Source: Elephas maximus indicus
Taxonomy: Eukaryota > Chordata > Mammalia > Proboscidea > Elephantidae
NCBI RefSeq assembly: GCF_024166365.1
Contig: NC_064820.1
Location: forward strand, 139,644,001-139,708,000
Direction of reading: 5' to 3'
Length of the DNA stretch: 64,000 bases
Positions within the stretch are counted from its first letter, which is position 1; each line of letters begins with the position of its first letter. The notes beneath the pieces are model-generated. The model was not told the DNA's origin, made no database searches, and saw nothing but the letters and a program-made list of their open reading frames with translations. Positions 61,201 through 64,000 of this stretch are shown piece by piece. The position numbers and the translations under genes were made by a program.

Positions 61201-64000
61201 ATTCCATTGCCTCAATTCTGCTTCTATGCCTTTGTGCCGAATTGTCTAATTCTGAAAATTTATTGCTAATCCTCTGGATTTCTGTTTGCTGCCTCTCTAT
61301 GGATTCTTGCAGCCTGTTAAATTTGTCATTATGCTCTTCTATAACCTTAAGTTCCTCTATTGCTTTGTCTGTGTGCTCCTTGGCTTGTTCTGCACTTTGC
61401 CTGTTCTCCTTCCTGTTGTCTTGAAGAGCTTTGTATATTAATCTTTTGTATTCTACCTCTGGAACTCCGAAGAAGTTCTCTTCCTCTGGAAGATTTCTTG
61501 ATTCTTTGTCTGGGAGCTTGCTGAAGCCATTGTGGTCTGTCTCTTTATGTGATTTGATATTGACTGTTGTCTCTAAGGCATGAATAAGTTATTACGTTTA
61601 TTTATTTTATCTTTGCTTACTGTCCTAGCTTCTTATTTTGTTTTGATATGCCTAAATAGGCTGCTCGTGTGGGCTAGCTTGATTATTGGTGCCTTTGAAG
61701 CTCTAATGTCCTGTCACCAGGTGGTTAGATCTGTTACAAGGTATGTGAGCCCAGGAGTCTACTGACTTTTACTTTATGGATTCAGCTCAAGTGTTCAGGT
61801 TGCTGATCACGAAGTGTGTGGTACACACTCTCACCTACAGCCCTAGATGTGCAGAGGTGATTGGTGTAGGCACACATATCTGGCTGTATTAAGGGGTCAC
61901 GTGGCAGGCAAGGCAGGGGGCTGACAGCAGCCCTGAGCATCTGAGAGGAAAGCATGTCCCTGTTCCCCAGAGTGTGTACATGGGTGGGTTTTACATCTTC
62001 ACTGTGGGCACCCAAGGTTGTTGGCTGTTCGGACTGGGAGGCACCACTTATTCTTGGACCCCTGTTGTGGGTGGCTAGGTGGCATGGGTGGAACCACTAG
62101 TCCTCAAGCCCCTGTGAAATTTATATTTTAACACTATCACTATGATCACTCTGTGATGAGAGAAATGTCAAATGATAAGAGTGGAAATGGAGAGAACAGT
62201 AACTAAGACCAGAGTTGGCAGCCCAGATAGAGGTGGTAACGACTGAGATGGAGAGAAGCAACAGATTCAAGGTATATTTTGGAAAGAGCACTAGCAAGAT
62301 TTGGTGATAGATCTGGGGAGCAAGGGAGGAAAAAAAAAAAAGATTTCTGGATTTCTGGCATGAGCAGCTCTCAGGACGATAAAGACGCCATTTACTAAAA
62401 TGAGAAGATTTTGGGGTAGGATGAGAGGTCTTTGTGAAAATAAATCCAAAAGGCAAAATCTGGAAGGAGGTGGAGATTTAGAGGTGTTATGTAAATGAGT
62501 CAAAAATGGCCTCTGTGTATCAGACTCAGGTTATTTCTTCATAGCAAGTTAAGGCCTGTTAGCCCAAAAAGCCTGCCGGCATCAAATTCAAATTTACACA
62601 CATTCAATTGTTTTAAACACAGCTCAGATAAGCAGATTTTTAGCCACTTAGAGCCTGCCTACTTTATACTCCCCATGACACTGCACCTAATATTTGCTAT
62701 ATCTGTTGCTGTCGTGAGGTGCCATTGAGTCGGTTCTGACTCATAGAGATCCTACGTACAACAGAAAGAAATACTGCCTCGTCCTGCACCATATCTAGTG
62801 TCTCTTAAATGACAGTAATGTCAACATTCCATGGCCGGATACTTCTTCTACACCTTTGTTTGCTCGATTTGAAATTCACTTCCAGTGTTACGACTTTTCA
62901 TTTTTTTGTTGCACTTTCATCTTTGTCAGCCAATTCCTTTTTTATAAAACGTCACATATGTTCATCACTGGGAGACAAGGAGGAAAGACAACTAAACTAC
63001 ACACGTTACAGTCTGTGTATGAATTGAGTAACACGCAGGATAAACAATCACCTATCTACTTTGAAAAAAAGGGACATTGTTGGACACTGATCATGACGTG
63101 CATCTATTATTTACCCAGTGATTTGTGGACTGAAGAAGGCTAGAAGGAAATTTTTTACTTTATGTGATTGTTGTCATCGTTGTCAGTTGCTGTTGAGATT
63201 TGAATTCATGACAACTTTATGTGTGCAGAATAGAATTGCTCCACAGGGTTTTTGAGGAAGCAGATCACCAGACTTGTCTTCAGAGATGCCTCTAGGTGGG
63301 TTCAAACCACCAACCTTTCGACTAGTAGTTGAGTGTTAACTGTTGGCACTACCCAGGAACTCCTTTGCATGATTACTCACATTTAATGTACTACAGCAAC
63401 TGAAATGTGAACCATGTTGTTGGGAGACTAGCGTTATTCAGCTAAACAGTGGTAACTGCAATTTGTGCATATTAGAACCATGTAAAGTGAGGACTGCCTG
63501 TGATACCCACATACCAAATGAAAGACTATAGATGACCAGGTCACTTTGACTTCTGGCAGAGTCTTGAGTCCTTAACTATTATCAAGTGCACTTATATTAA
63601 AGTGTTAACCAAGTTCTCTTTTTATCTTGTTAAGTACTTTGTCTTGTTTAAAATGCAAAATTCATAATTTATCAAAGGTCTGTCTTAAAAACGGGTTGGA
63701 AATACAGCAAATATATTTCACGGCGTTTTTTTTTTTTTTTGGAATGTAGCCTTGATAAAAATGAAAATTTTCTAAATTAGAGTGGAAAAAATATTTGGAT
63801 GCACCAATAGTTAGTTACACTTTTATTTTAAACATGTTCATTTCCATTTGATTACATAAATATTGATATGGATAGTACCTGTATTACCTTGGCTATGAAA
63901 TAGTCCCAGATACTGAGCTCAGGTGGGATGAACTTCTCTTTGACTATCAGTGACTCCTGGTTTACTGGTGGTGAGGAAGAAGTCAGTGGGGCAGATTCTC
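16771..64000 (-). CDS. DMXL1: DMXL1, C-terminal part (16 coding exons, 5' end beyond the window)
   Basis: DmX-like 1 is a very large WD-repeat protein of the rabconnectin-3 alpha family. From family knowledge, it acts with WDR7 and ROGDI in a RAVE-like complex that promotes assembly of the vacuolar H+-ATPase on endosomal and lysosomal membranes. I assembled sixteen exons by hand from GT/AG sites and phase. They total 2036 coding bases, read as 2 nt plus 678 codons with a single stop at 16771-16773. The first exon is cut by the window edge. Exons 10-16 carry the C-terminal WD repeats ([28 protein letters not shown]). The C-terminus ...[11 protein letters not shown] and the [13 protein letters not shown] segment distinguish it from paralogue DMXL2, whose C-terminus I recall as ending differently. 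The family is about 3000 residues, so this is roughly the last fifth. No frame break was seen. Exon numbers here are local to this window. Confidence 0.95.
17071..17283 (+). mobile_element. AfroSINE, long variant with RTE-like body
   Basis: Starts ggagtctctgggtgatgcaa, has tggcagttcaaatccatgca, then the extra segment gtgatctacttctaaaaaat and agccactgaaaaccctaagt, and the tail ggggtcgccatgacttggaa. The extra segment is shared with the 5' part of the RTE derivatives at 45536 and 47095. Confidence 0.9.
17694..17828 (-). mobile_element. AfroSINE, head-truncated
   Basis: Begins aaaaaaccaaacccattgcc and stops inside ttggttagcagcca, so the tRNA-like head is shortened. Confidence 0.88.
17870..17940 (+). 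mobile_element. AfroSINE head fragment joined to RTE
   Basis: The text cagccctgatggtgcagtgg and ttacaagcttggctgcttgt is an AfroSINE head. It runs directly into RTE sequence at about 17940. Confidence 0.6.
17937..18865 (+). mobile_element. RTE-clade LINE, 3' part
   Basis: Broken reading frames encode a reverse-transcriptase C-terminal region of RTE type. Recognisable segments include gtgtgcgtcagggttgtatc (the VRQGCxL region), ggcagatgacacaatcttcc (YADD-like region, here ADDT) and agaggaagaccctcaacgag (the GRPSTRW region). It ends cacctaacaacaacaacaac, typical of the RTE 3' simple repeat. Multiple frameshifts and stops mean it is dead. Confidence 0.85.
19636..19801 (-). mobile_element. AfroSINE close to an exon donor
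   Basis: Full-length-looking copy: aaaaccaaacctgttgccgt to ccaccagagtttcca. Its right end is about 150 bp from the exon 15 donor. Confidence 0.92.
19956..20173 (-). CDS. DMXL1: DMXL1 exon 15 of this window (two WD blades)
   Basis: 218 bp (2 nt plus 72 codons). Acceptor acttttag, donor ATAAAG|gtaaac. Encodes [52 protein letters not shown] and [10 protein letters not shown]. It shows the GH/SHD...WD-type blade spacing. An AfroSINE starts about 150 bp downstream of the donor. Confidence 0.95.
20174..21482 (-). other. DMXL1: DMXL1 intron filled by an L1
   Basis: Apart from a poly(A)-like tract at 20180-20200, nearly all of it is L1 (20205-21395). Confidence 0.85.
20205..21395 (+). mobile_element. 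old L1 (L1M type), ORF2 3' end and 3' UTR
   Basis: From about 20450 the ORF2 C-terminal text is clear: aacccaatcaaaaaatgggc, aatcaaaaccacaatgagat, tggaatatccatacaatgga, gatgaaccttgaaaagatca. The 3' UTR ends cacaaaattaaaaaaaaaac. The segment 20220-20450 looks like a different L1 part (agatggaataatagaccaga), which suggests an internal deletion. Confidence 0.88.
21483..21535 (-). CDS. DMXL1: DMXL1 exon 14 of this window (WD repeat)
   Basis: 53 bp (1 nt, 17 codons, 1 nt). Acceptor cttttttag, donor TCCATG|gtaagt. Encodes [17 protein letters not shown] with a WD dipeptide typical of the end of a WD repeat. Confidence 0.94.
21536..22631 (-). other. DMXL1: DMXL1 intron with a MIR
   Basis: A MIR core lies at about 22160-22310 (gttgccagttactagctatg ... 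tagggctatggaaaggatta). Otherwise AT-rich and unassigned. Confidence 0.6.
22632..22723 (-). CDS. DMXL1: DMXL1 exon 13 of this window (WD repeat)
   Basis: 92 bp (30 codons plus AG). Acceptor accattccag, donor GATAATAG|gtaaga. Encodes [30 protein letters not shown]. Confidence 0.94.
22724..24384 (-). other. DMXL1: DMXL1 intron
   Basis: An old L1-like 3' fragment is possible at 22845-23045 (taccttttacccagattcac and caccaatttttaacattttg). The rest is AT-rich with no recognised element. Confidence 0.4.
24385..24474 (-). CDS. DMXL1: DMXL1 exon 12 of this window (WD repeat)
   Basis: 90 bp, 30 codons, phase 0 both ends. Acceptor ttctttaag, donor TACCTG|gtaagc. Encodes [18 protein letters not shown] then [12 protein letters not shown]. 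Confidence 0.94.
25355..26042 (+). mobile_element. RTE-clade LINE, 3' end, least decayed copy
   Basis: Retains an open frame at 25587-26033 with RTE C-terminal features: [17 protein letters not shown], then [11 protein letters not shown] and [14 protein letters not shown] just before the stop. The 3' end gttgctatgagtcagaaccg and actcgccacctaacaacgac parallels the AfroSINE tail. 5' truncated; the upstream frame is broken. Confidence 0.88.
27100..27589 (+). mobile_element. 5' LTR of a MaLR/ERVL-type element
   Basis: 490 bp, TG...CA ends. Starts tgtattggactgaattgtg and ends cactagataactaagaca. Holds an aataaatttttgtttattaa polyadenylation region. Preceded by gccct, repeated after the 3' LTR. 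Confidence 0.9.
27590..28851 (+). mobile_element. MaLR-type internal region, non-coding
   Basis: Begins gaatttagtaccaggagtgg and continues ctaaaatgtggaagcggttc and gggtagaggctggaagagct, the standard start of MST/MLT/THE internal sequences. A purine-rich tract (ttttggggggccaaaggt) precedes the 3' LTR. No gag, pol or env frame is present, as usual for these non-autonomous ERVL-related elements. Open frames over 27769-28656 are not retroviral proteins. Confidence 0.88.
28852..29351 (+). mobile_element. 3' LTR of the MaLR/ERVL-type element
   Basis: 500 bp, collinear with the 5' LTR apart from small indels: tgttatggattgaattgta to cactagataactaaaaca. It has aaataaatttctgtttgtta near the end. The flank gccct at 29352-29356 matches 27095-27099. 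Confidence 0.92.
29366..29532 (-). mobile_element. AfroSINE
   Basis: aaaaccaaaaccaaagccat to gtgccaccagggatcc. Inserted ten bases beyond the MaLR 3' LTR duplication. Confidence 0.9.
29648..29852 (+). mobile_element. hAT-type non-autonomous element
   Basis: ggggttggaaactttctctt, aaatattttaggcttgctaa, catatggtctctgtcctctt and actttatttataaaaaagtt are shared with the copies at 43733, 52637 and (reversed) 53177. Family name not assigned with confidence. Confidence 0.65.
30282..30409 (-). CDS. DMXL1: DMXL1 exon 11 of this window (WD repeat)
   Basis: 128 bp (2 nt plus 42 codons). Acceptor aatgcag, donor AATAAG|gtaata. Encodes [19 protein letters not shown], then [17 protein letters not shown] and NYQGNK. 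The [13 protein letters not shown] text is the main evidence for DMXL1 over DMXL2. Confidence 0.95.
30910..31100 (+). mobile_element. MIR SINE
   Basis: Core ccatttactaattgtgtgat and 3' part tgagataatttatgtaaagc with cacttagaaatatgcctaat. Confidence 0.7.
31437..31627. mobile_element. small DNA-transposon-like element with TA ends
   Basis: The left end tacagtaaaacc and the right end ttttactgta are inverted complements over ten bases, with TA at each end as in Tc1/mariner insertions. About 190 bp, no coding capacity. The family is not identified, and the short arms could be chance. Confidence 0.4.
31649..31812 (+). mobile_element. AfroSINE variant ending in poly(A)
   Basis: ggaactctggtggcacagtg, tggcggtttgaacccaccag, then a variant body caggagaaagatgtggcagt and an A-rich end (31797-31814) instead of the usual tail. 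The variant body is also seen at 49499-49702. Confidence 0.88.
31842..32057 (+). mobile_element. RTE 3' end fragment
   Basis: gaaaaggaggaaaaccctca (GRPS region, mutated), ggaccaggcagtgtttcatt and the end ggcaactaacaacaacaata. Confidence 0.85.
33875..34082 (-). mobile_element. AfroSINE variant, diverged
   Basis: accaaacaaactgccatcaa to atcatccagggacg, with an internal insertion (ctgtggtctttcggaaggag) giving a copy of about 208 bp. Same long structure as 63168-63362. Confidence 0.8.
34500..34560 (-). CDS. DMXL1: DMXL1 exon 10 of this window
   Basis: 61 bp (20 codons plus T). Acceptor gttaacag, donor CTTATT|gtaagt. Encodes [12 protein letters not shown] then TSHPTLPY. The internal Met is not a start. 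It leads directly into the LTGAQDGSV blade. Confidence 0.94.
34809..34859 (-). CDS. DMXL1: candidate 51-bp cassette exon of DMXL1 between exons 9 and 10
   Basis: 51 bp in phase 0 on both sides, preceded by a pyrimidine tract and ctattcag and followed by GAG|gtaaga, an excellent donor. It would insert [17 protein letters not shown], a basic, probably helical peptide, between RGASV and MIKKAIS. Joining exon 9 directly to exon 10 is also in frame, as in DMXL2 as I recall it. I cannot tell whether it is a known isoform. Confidence 0.45.
36005..36520 (+). mobile_element. 5'-truncated L1 3' UTR with poly(A) and target duplication
   Basis: aagaactagatggtgcccgg to acttaaagcacaataaaaaa. The G-rich middle (gagggtagagggggttagaa) is typical of L1 3' UTRs. 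aataatacg flanks it: just before 36005 and again just after the poly(A) at about 36526. It matches the reverse complement of the L1 3' UTR at 58241-59150. Confidence 0.88.
36791..36943 (-). mobile_element. AfroSINE
   Basis: tgttaaacccgctgctgtca to actatgccaccagttg. Inserted in the old repeat at 35815-37040. Confidence 0.88.
37939..38102 (-). mobile_element. AfroSINE
   Basis: aaaacccaaaacccgctgct to ctacaccaccacggtttcc, close to consensus. Confidence 0.92.
38115..38661 (+). mobile_element. L1 3' UTR, second subfamily
   Basis: gagaccagaagaactggatg, aagattccatagaagaatcc, gcacaacttgaagaactgtc and the end ctcagcaacaaaataaattt with a short A-rich tail. It differs from the subfamily at 36005. Confidence 0.7.
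38739..38880 (-). CDS. DMXL1: DMXL1 exon 9 of this window
   Basis: 142 bp (1 nt plus 47 codons). Acceptor attatag, donor TCTGTG|gtacgt. Encodes [18 protein letters not shown] then [16 protein letters not shown]. An L1 3' end lies about 80 bp downstream of its donor, in the following intron. Confidence 0.94.
39244..39365 (-). CDS. DMXL1: DMXL1 exon 8 of this window
   Basis: 122 bp (40 codons plus GG). Acceptor gtttcag. The donor AAAGG|gtacac is weak beyond the GT. Encodes [19 protein letters not shown] then [15 protein letters not shown]. Blade-like beta-strand sequence of a WD propeller. Confidence 0.93.
39860..40620 (+). mobile_element. probable ERVL-type LTR
   Basis: ttgccccatgcatttctaat, cccttttgctattataaatc, gtgagttttgtgagtcattc and cggtgaattacagaacccat follow the polyadenylation/R region pattern of mammalian ERVL LTRs. 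The limits are uncertain. Confidence 0.4.
41363..41772 (+). mobile_element. MLT1/MaLR-like solo LTR
   Basis: tgctaaggattgaattgtgt to gcactaagtaaccaagaca. Contains gaactgtgagaaataaattt. The flanks are gtgtc and gtgcc, a one-mismatch 5-bp duplication. Confidence 0.85.
42787..42956 (-). mobile_element. AfroSINE
   Basis: aacccaaaacctaacctgct to actacactaccaggggttcc. Confidence 0.92.
43204..43290 (-). CDS. DMXL1: DMXL1 exon 7 of this window
   Basis: 87 bp, 29 codons, phase 0 at both ends. Acceptor ctatttag, donor AATAAA|gtaagt. Encodes [18 protein letters not shown] then [11 protein letters not shown], the start of the segment leading into the C-terminal WD repeats. Confidence 0.94.
43733..43895 (+). 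mobile_element. hAT-type fragment
   Basis: aggccagacagttggtgttt, taggctatgtggaccccagg, catatggctggctggctgta. Same family as 29648. Confidence 0.55.
45168..45230 (-). mobile_element. AfroSINE fragment
   Basis: ttataggacagagtagaact and ggcccatagggttggaaagc only. Both ends missing. Confidence 0.65.
45536..45960 (-). mobile_element. internally deleted RTE derivative
   Basis: On the minus strand it starts with an RTE 5' segment (cagtttgtcatcctgtggtg, tggtatttcaaataccagca, gcttccagactaggacagat) and jumps near gatgagccccttaggttgga to the RTE 3' end (gaccaggcagcatttccttg, gagctgactcagcagctact). No coding capacity. Confidence 0.75.
47095..47548 (+). mobile_element. internally deleted RTE derivative, second copy
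   Basis: Same 5' segment as the copy at 45536 (ctgtccagtttgtcatactg, ccagtatttcaaatactagc), but the jump to 3' sequence is elsewhere (near attgtctgagactttgac, then gtggagaaggatatcatatt). It ends with the RTE tail ggagtcaactcgatggaaac and an A-run at 47569-47584. Confidence 0.75.
48664..48827 (-). CDS. DMXL1: DMXL1 exon 6 of this window
   Basis: 164 bp (2 nt plus 54 codons), fully open. Acceptor gtcttctag, donor AATCAG|gtacaa. Encodes [38 protein letters not shown] and MMEEPNINQ. It joins in phase to exon 5 only through the downstream donor, and to exon 7 in phase 0. The paralogue DMXL2, as I recall it, passes directly from the NE residues to (I/V)EADLGYPGG, so this exon may be optional. Confidence 0.7.
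48976..49134 (-). mobile_element. AfroSINE
   Basis: aaaaacctgctggctttgga to actacaccaccagggtttcc. Confidence 0.92.
49499..49702 (-). mobile_element. AfroSINE long variant
   Basis: ttgttgttgttgggcgcctt to gttgcactaccagggctcc. Has the extra body (ttctcctgtagagccactgg) also found, reversed, at 31649-31812, and a (GTT)n RTE-like tail. Confidence 0.9.
50530..50645 (-). mobile_element. AfroSINE, head missing
   Basis: aggaccccttgctactgagc to gaactgctgaccttttga. Flanked on both sides by (AC)n repeats (50514-50530 and 50653-50676). Confidence 0.85.
52402..52523 (-). CDS. DMXL1: DMXL1 exon 5 of this window, tandem donors
   Basis: 122 bp when the donor is T|gtaaag at 52402. Encodes [19 protein letters not shown] and [16 protein letters not shown], then CLNEV. 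A second GT lies four bases upstream (GAG|gtctgt, exon end 52406). The downstream donor is the one that keeps exon 6 in frame. The upstream donor keeps frame if exon 6 is skipped (NE joined to IEADLGY). Confidence 0.88.
52637..52852 (+). mobile_element. hAT-type element
   Basis: tcagatagtaaatattttag, ggaccatctggtctctgtca, caactctgccgtcagagtgg and aactttatttacaaagacag. The most complete copy of the 29648 family in the window. Confidence 0.65.
53177..53368 (-). mobile_element. hAT-type element, inverted copy
   Basis: gtcagtaaactacaaccgac, caatggcagagttgagtagt and aaaaagtttgctgattctgg are the reverse complement of the 52637 family. Confidence 0.65.
53412..53745 (-). mobile_element. tRNA-Gly-derived SINE with RTE body and tail
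   Basis: The minus-strand head gtggtgcagtggagaattct, cacctttcatgcgggaggct, caggtttgattcccaaccaa resembles tRNA-Gly(GCC) with A and B boxes. It continues with gacagattagggaaaaaggc and aaaatcagccagtgaaaacc, shared with RTE derivatives, and ends gggccaactagatggcggct plus a GTT-type tail. Not a working tRNA gene (substituted and fused). Confidence 0.8.
53848..54049 (-). CDS. DMXL1: DMXL1 exon 4 of this window
   Basis: 202 bp (2 nt, 66 codons, 2 nt). Acceptor tttttag, donor TTTCAA|gtaaat. Encodes [20 protein letters not shown], then [16 protein letters not shown] and [15 protein letters not shown]. It ends AA, and joins A of exon 5 to give Lys. Confidence 0.93.
54050..54815 (-). other. DMXL1: DMXL1 intron containing the candidate exon 54544-54649
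   Basis: No mobile element recognised. The candidate exon is the only structured signal. Confidence 0.5.
54544..54649 (-). CDS. DMXL1: candidate alternative DMXL1 exon between exons 3 and 4
   Basis: On the minus strand an AG (end of attgtag) is followed by 106 bp fully open in one frame, containing [17 protein letters not shown], and ends at GTAG|gtacct. Entered from exon 3 at the first acceptor, the frame is wrong and meets TGA after ten codons. With an internal acceptor (ccgag, exon 54544-54633, 90 bp) it is in frame on both sides and would insert 30 residues between DLS and ELPVSS. The pyrimidine tract is weak in both cases. It could be a cassette exon, a poison exon, or a chance open frame. 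Confidence 0.3.
54816..54901 (-). CDS. DMXL1: DMXL1 exon 3 of this window
   Basis: 86 bp, entering with one nucleotide and leaving with one (G). Encodes [20 protein letters not shown] then PFAGHDLS. Acceptor tttcag, donor CTCAG|gtaata. The leftover G joins AG of the exon at 53848-54049 to make Glu. This is the simple in-frame path that skips the candidate exon at 54544-54649. Confidence 0.92.
54902..57193 (-). other. DMXL1: DMXL1 intron
   Basis: An L1 ORF2 fragment at about 54957-55090 (aacaattccactactaggaa, ggtcactcatgccagcatta) and an RTE/AfroSINE tail fragment at 55597-55650 (gttgttgttaggtgctgtcc). The rest is AT-rich and unassigned. Confidence 0.55.
57194..57324 (-). CDS. DMXL1: DMXL1 exon 2 of this window (acidic segment)
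   Basis: 131 bp. Acceptor ttttag, first codon CCT, donor TATAG|gtatgg in phase 2. Encodes [19 protein letters not shown], then a run of five Asp from a GAT repeat, then [11 protein letters not shown]. The acidic low-complexity stretch is likely disordered. Confidence 0.93.
57550..58035 (+). mobile_element. ancient mammalian repeat, left part
   Basis: gatggagcttacattttagt, taggtagggtcttgaagacc and ggtaaaggacaggtattgaa follow the same order as the copy at 35815-37040. Continues at 62115. Confidence 0.55.
58045..58191 (+). mobile_element. AfroSINE beside an L1 tail
   Basis: ggcatagtagttaagtgcta, aaaggtcagcaatttgaatc and the tail gttggaattgactccatgga. Lies between the left target duplication and the L1 poly(T). 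Confidence 0.9.
58195..58231. repeat. (CATA)n/(TA)n simple repeat
   Basis: acatacatacatacatat then TATA repeats, joining the AfroSINE tail to the L1 poly(T). Confidence 0.9.
58231..62114 (-). mobile_element. L1 with 5' UTR, decayed ORF1, deleted ORF2 and 3' UTR
   Basis: Read on the minus strand: a 5' UTR-like GC-richer part (62114 to about 61640), ORF1 with coiled-coil and RNA-binding text ([19 protein letters not shown] at 60860-60916, [18 protein letters not shown]), a spacer, then only the C-terminal part of ORF2 (60150 to 59200, including [18 protein letters not shown]), then the 3' UTR and poly(A) (T-run at 58231-58240). Endonuclease and reverse-transcriptase domains are missing. ORF1 has frame breaks. 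Confidence 0.88.
60580..61430 (-). pseudogene. L1 ORF1 remnant
   Basis: An open frame at 60860-61207 keeps [38 protein letters not shown] and [19 protein letters not shown], the RRM region of L1 ORF1p. The C-terminal domain continues leftwards in another frame ([17 protein letters not shown], then [13 protein letters not shown]). Non-functional. Confidence 0.82.
62115..62470 (+). mobile_element. ancient mammalian repeat, right part
   Basis: tgaaatttatattttaacac, caaggtatattttggaaaga, gatttctggatttctggcat and aaaggcaaaatctggaagga continue the element interrupted at 58035. Confidence 0.5.
62707..62800 (-). mobile_element. RTE 3' tail fragment
   Basis: tgctgtcgtgaggtgccatt, tcggttctgactcatagaga and actgcctcgtcctgcaccat are the complement of the RTE 3' end. 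Confidence 0.75.
63168..63362 (-). mobile_element. AfroSINE long variant
   Basis: ttgttgtcatcgttgtcagt to tggcactacccaggaactcc, with the extra segment gaggaagcagatcaccagac as in the 33875 copy. Confidence 0.82.
63888..64000 (-). CDS. DMXL1: DMXL1 exon 1 of this window (partial)
   Basis: Reads E S A P L T then [17 protein letters not shown] and [11 protein letters not shown], ending AAG|gtaata in phase 0. The 5' end lies outside the window, so only 113 bp are seen (2 nt plus 37 codons). The residues are Ser/Pro-rich and precede the acidic segment of the next exon. Confidence 0.9.

Larger units (their letters stand above)
57325..63887 (-). other. DMXL1: DMXL1 intron with a nested repeat cluster
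   Basis: An old repeat (57550-58035, resuming 62115-62470) is split by an AfroSINE and a long L1. Two Afro/RTE fragments lie at 62707-62800 and 63168-63362. 63370-63880 shows nothing recognised. Confidence 0.75.

Noticed and set aside
60860-61424. Open frames of 115 codons (minus) and 112 codons (plus)
   Set aside because: The minus frame is L1 ORF1 RRM sequence inside a dead L1. The plus frame is its antisense shadow.
16771-64000. DMXL2 instead of DMXL1
   Set aside because: The C-terminus and the [13 protein letters not shown] region do not fit the DMXL2 sequence as I recall it, and the CpG island position fits the DMXL1-TNFAIP8 order.

Overview
This is a nuclear DNA segment from a placental mammal, almost certainly an afrotherian and probably a paenungulate (elephant, manatee or hyrax relatives). 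The evidence is about twenty copies of the Afrotheria-specific tRNA-derived SINE family AfroSINE, several copies of an RTE-clade LINE that shares its 3' tail with those SINEs, and L1 3' ends of a matching lineage. The species cannot be resolved from the window alone.

One protein-coding gene is clearly present: DMXL1 (DmX-like 1, a rabconnectin-3 alpha family protein), on the minus strand. Its last sixteen coding exons lie between 64000 and 16771. All splice phases join without conflict (2036 coding bases, 677 residues plus stop), giving roughly the C-terminal fifth of a ~3000-residue protein, including the C-terminal WD-repeat region. DMXL1 rather than DMXL2 is indicated by the C-terminus (...[11 protein letters not shown]) and by the exon 11 sequence (FEWGHSQQ). 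Two further candidate exons (34809-34859 and 54544-54649) and a tandem-donor arrangement at the end of exon 5 suggest alternative splicing of this region.

Layout: 1-8900 is non-coding with old repeats. 8930-10570 is a CpG island containing a 118-bp G-rich minisatellite; by mammalian gene order (DMXL1 followed head-to-tail by TNFAIP8) it is a candidate TNFAIP8 promoter on the minus strand, but no TNFAIP8 coding exon was found. 10600-14880 is intergenic with LTRs and an inverted-repeat element. 14887-16770 is the probable DMXL1 3' UTR. 16771-64000 is DMXL1 exons and introns.

The introns are dense in mobile elements: an ERVL/MaLR-type provirus with both LTRs and a perfect 5-bp target duplication (27095-29356), L1 copies of several ages (one with most of ORF2 deleted, 58231-62114), RTE copies (full 3' ends and internally deleted forms), AfroSINEs in both orientations, a tRNA-Gly-headed SINE, hAT-type fragments and MIRs. 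No functional tRNA, rRNA, CRISPR or prokaryotic-type system was seen. The most system-like feature is the modular sharing of body and tail segments among the RTE LINE, its deleted derivatives and at least two SINE lineages.
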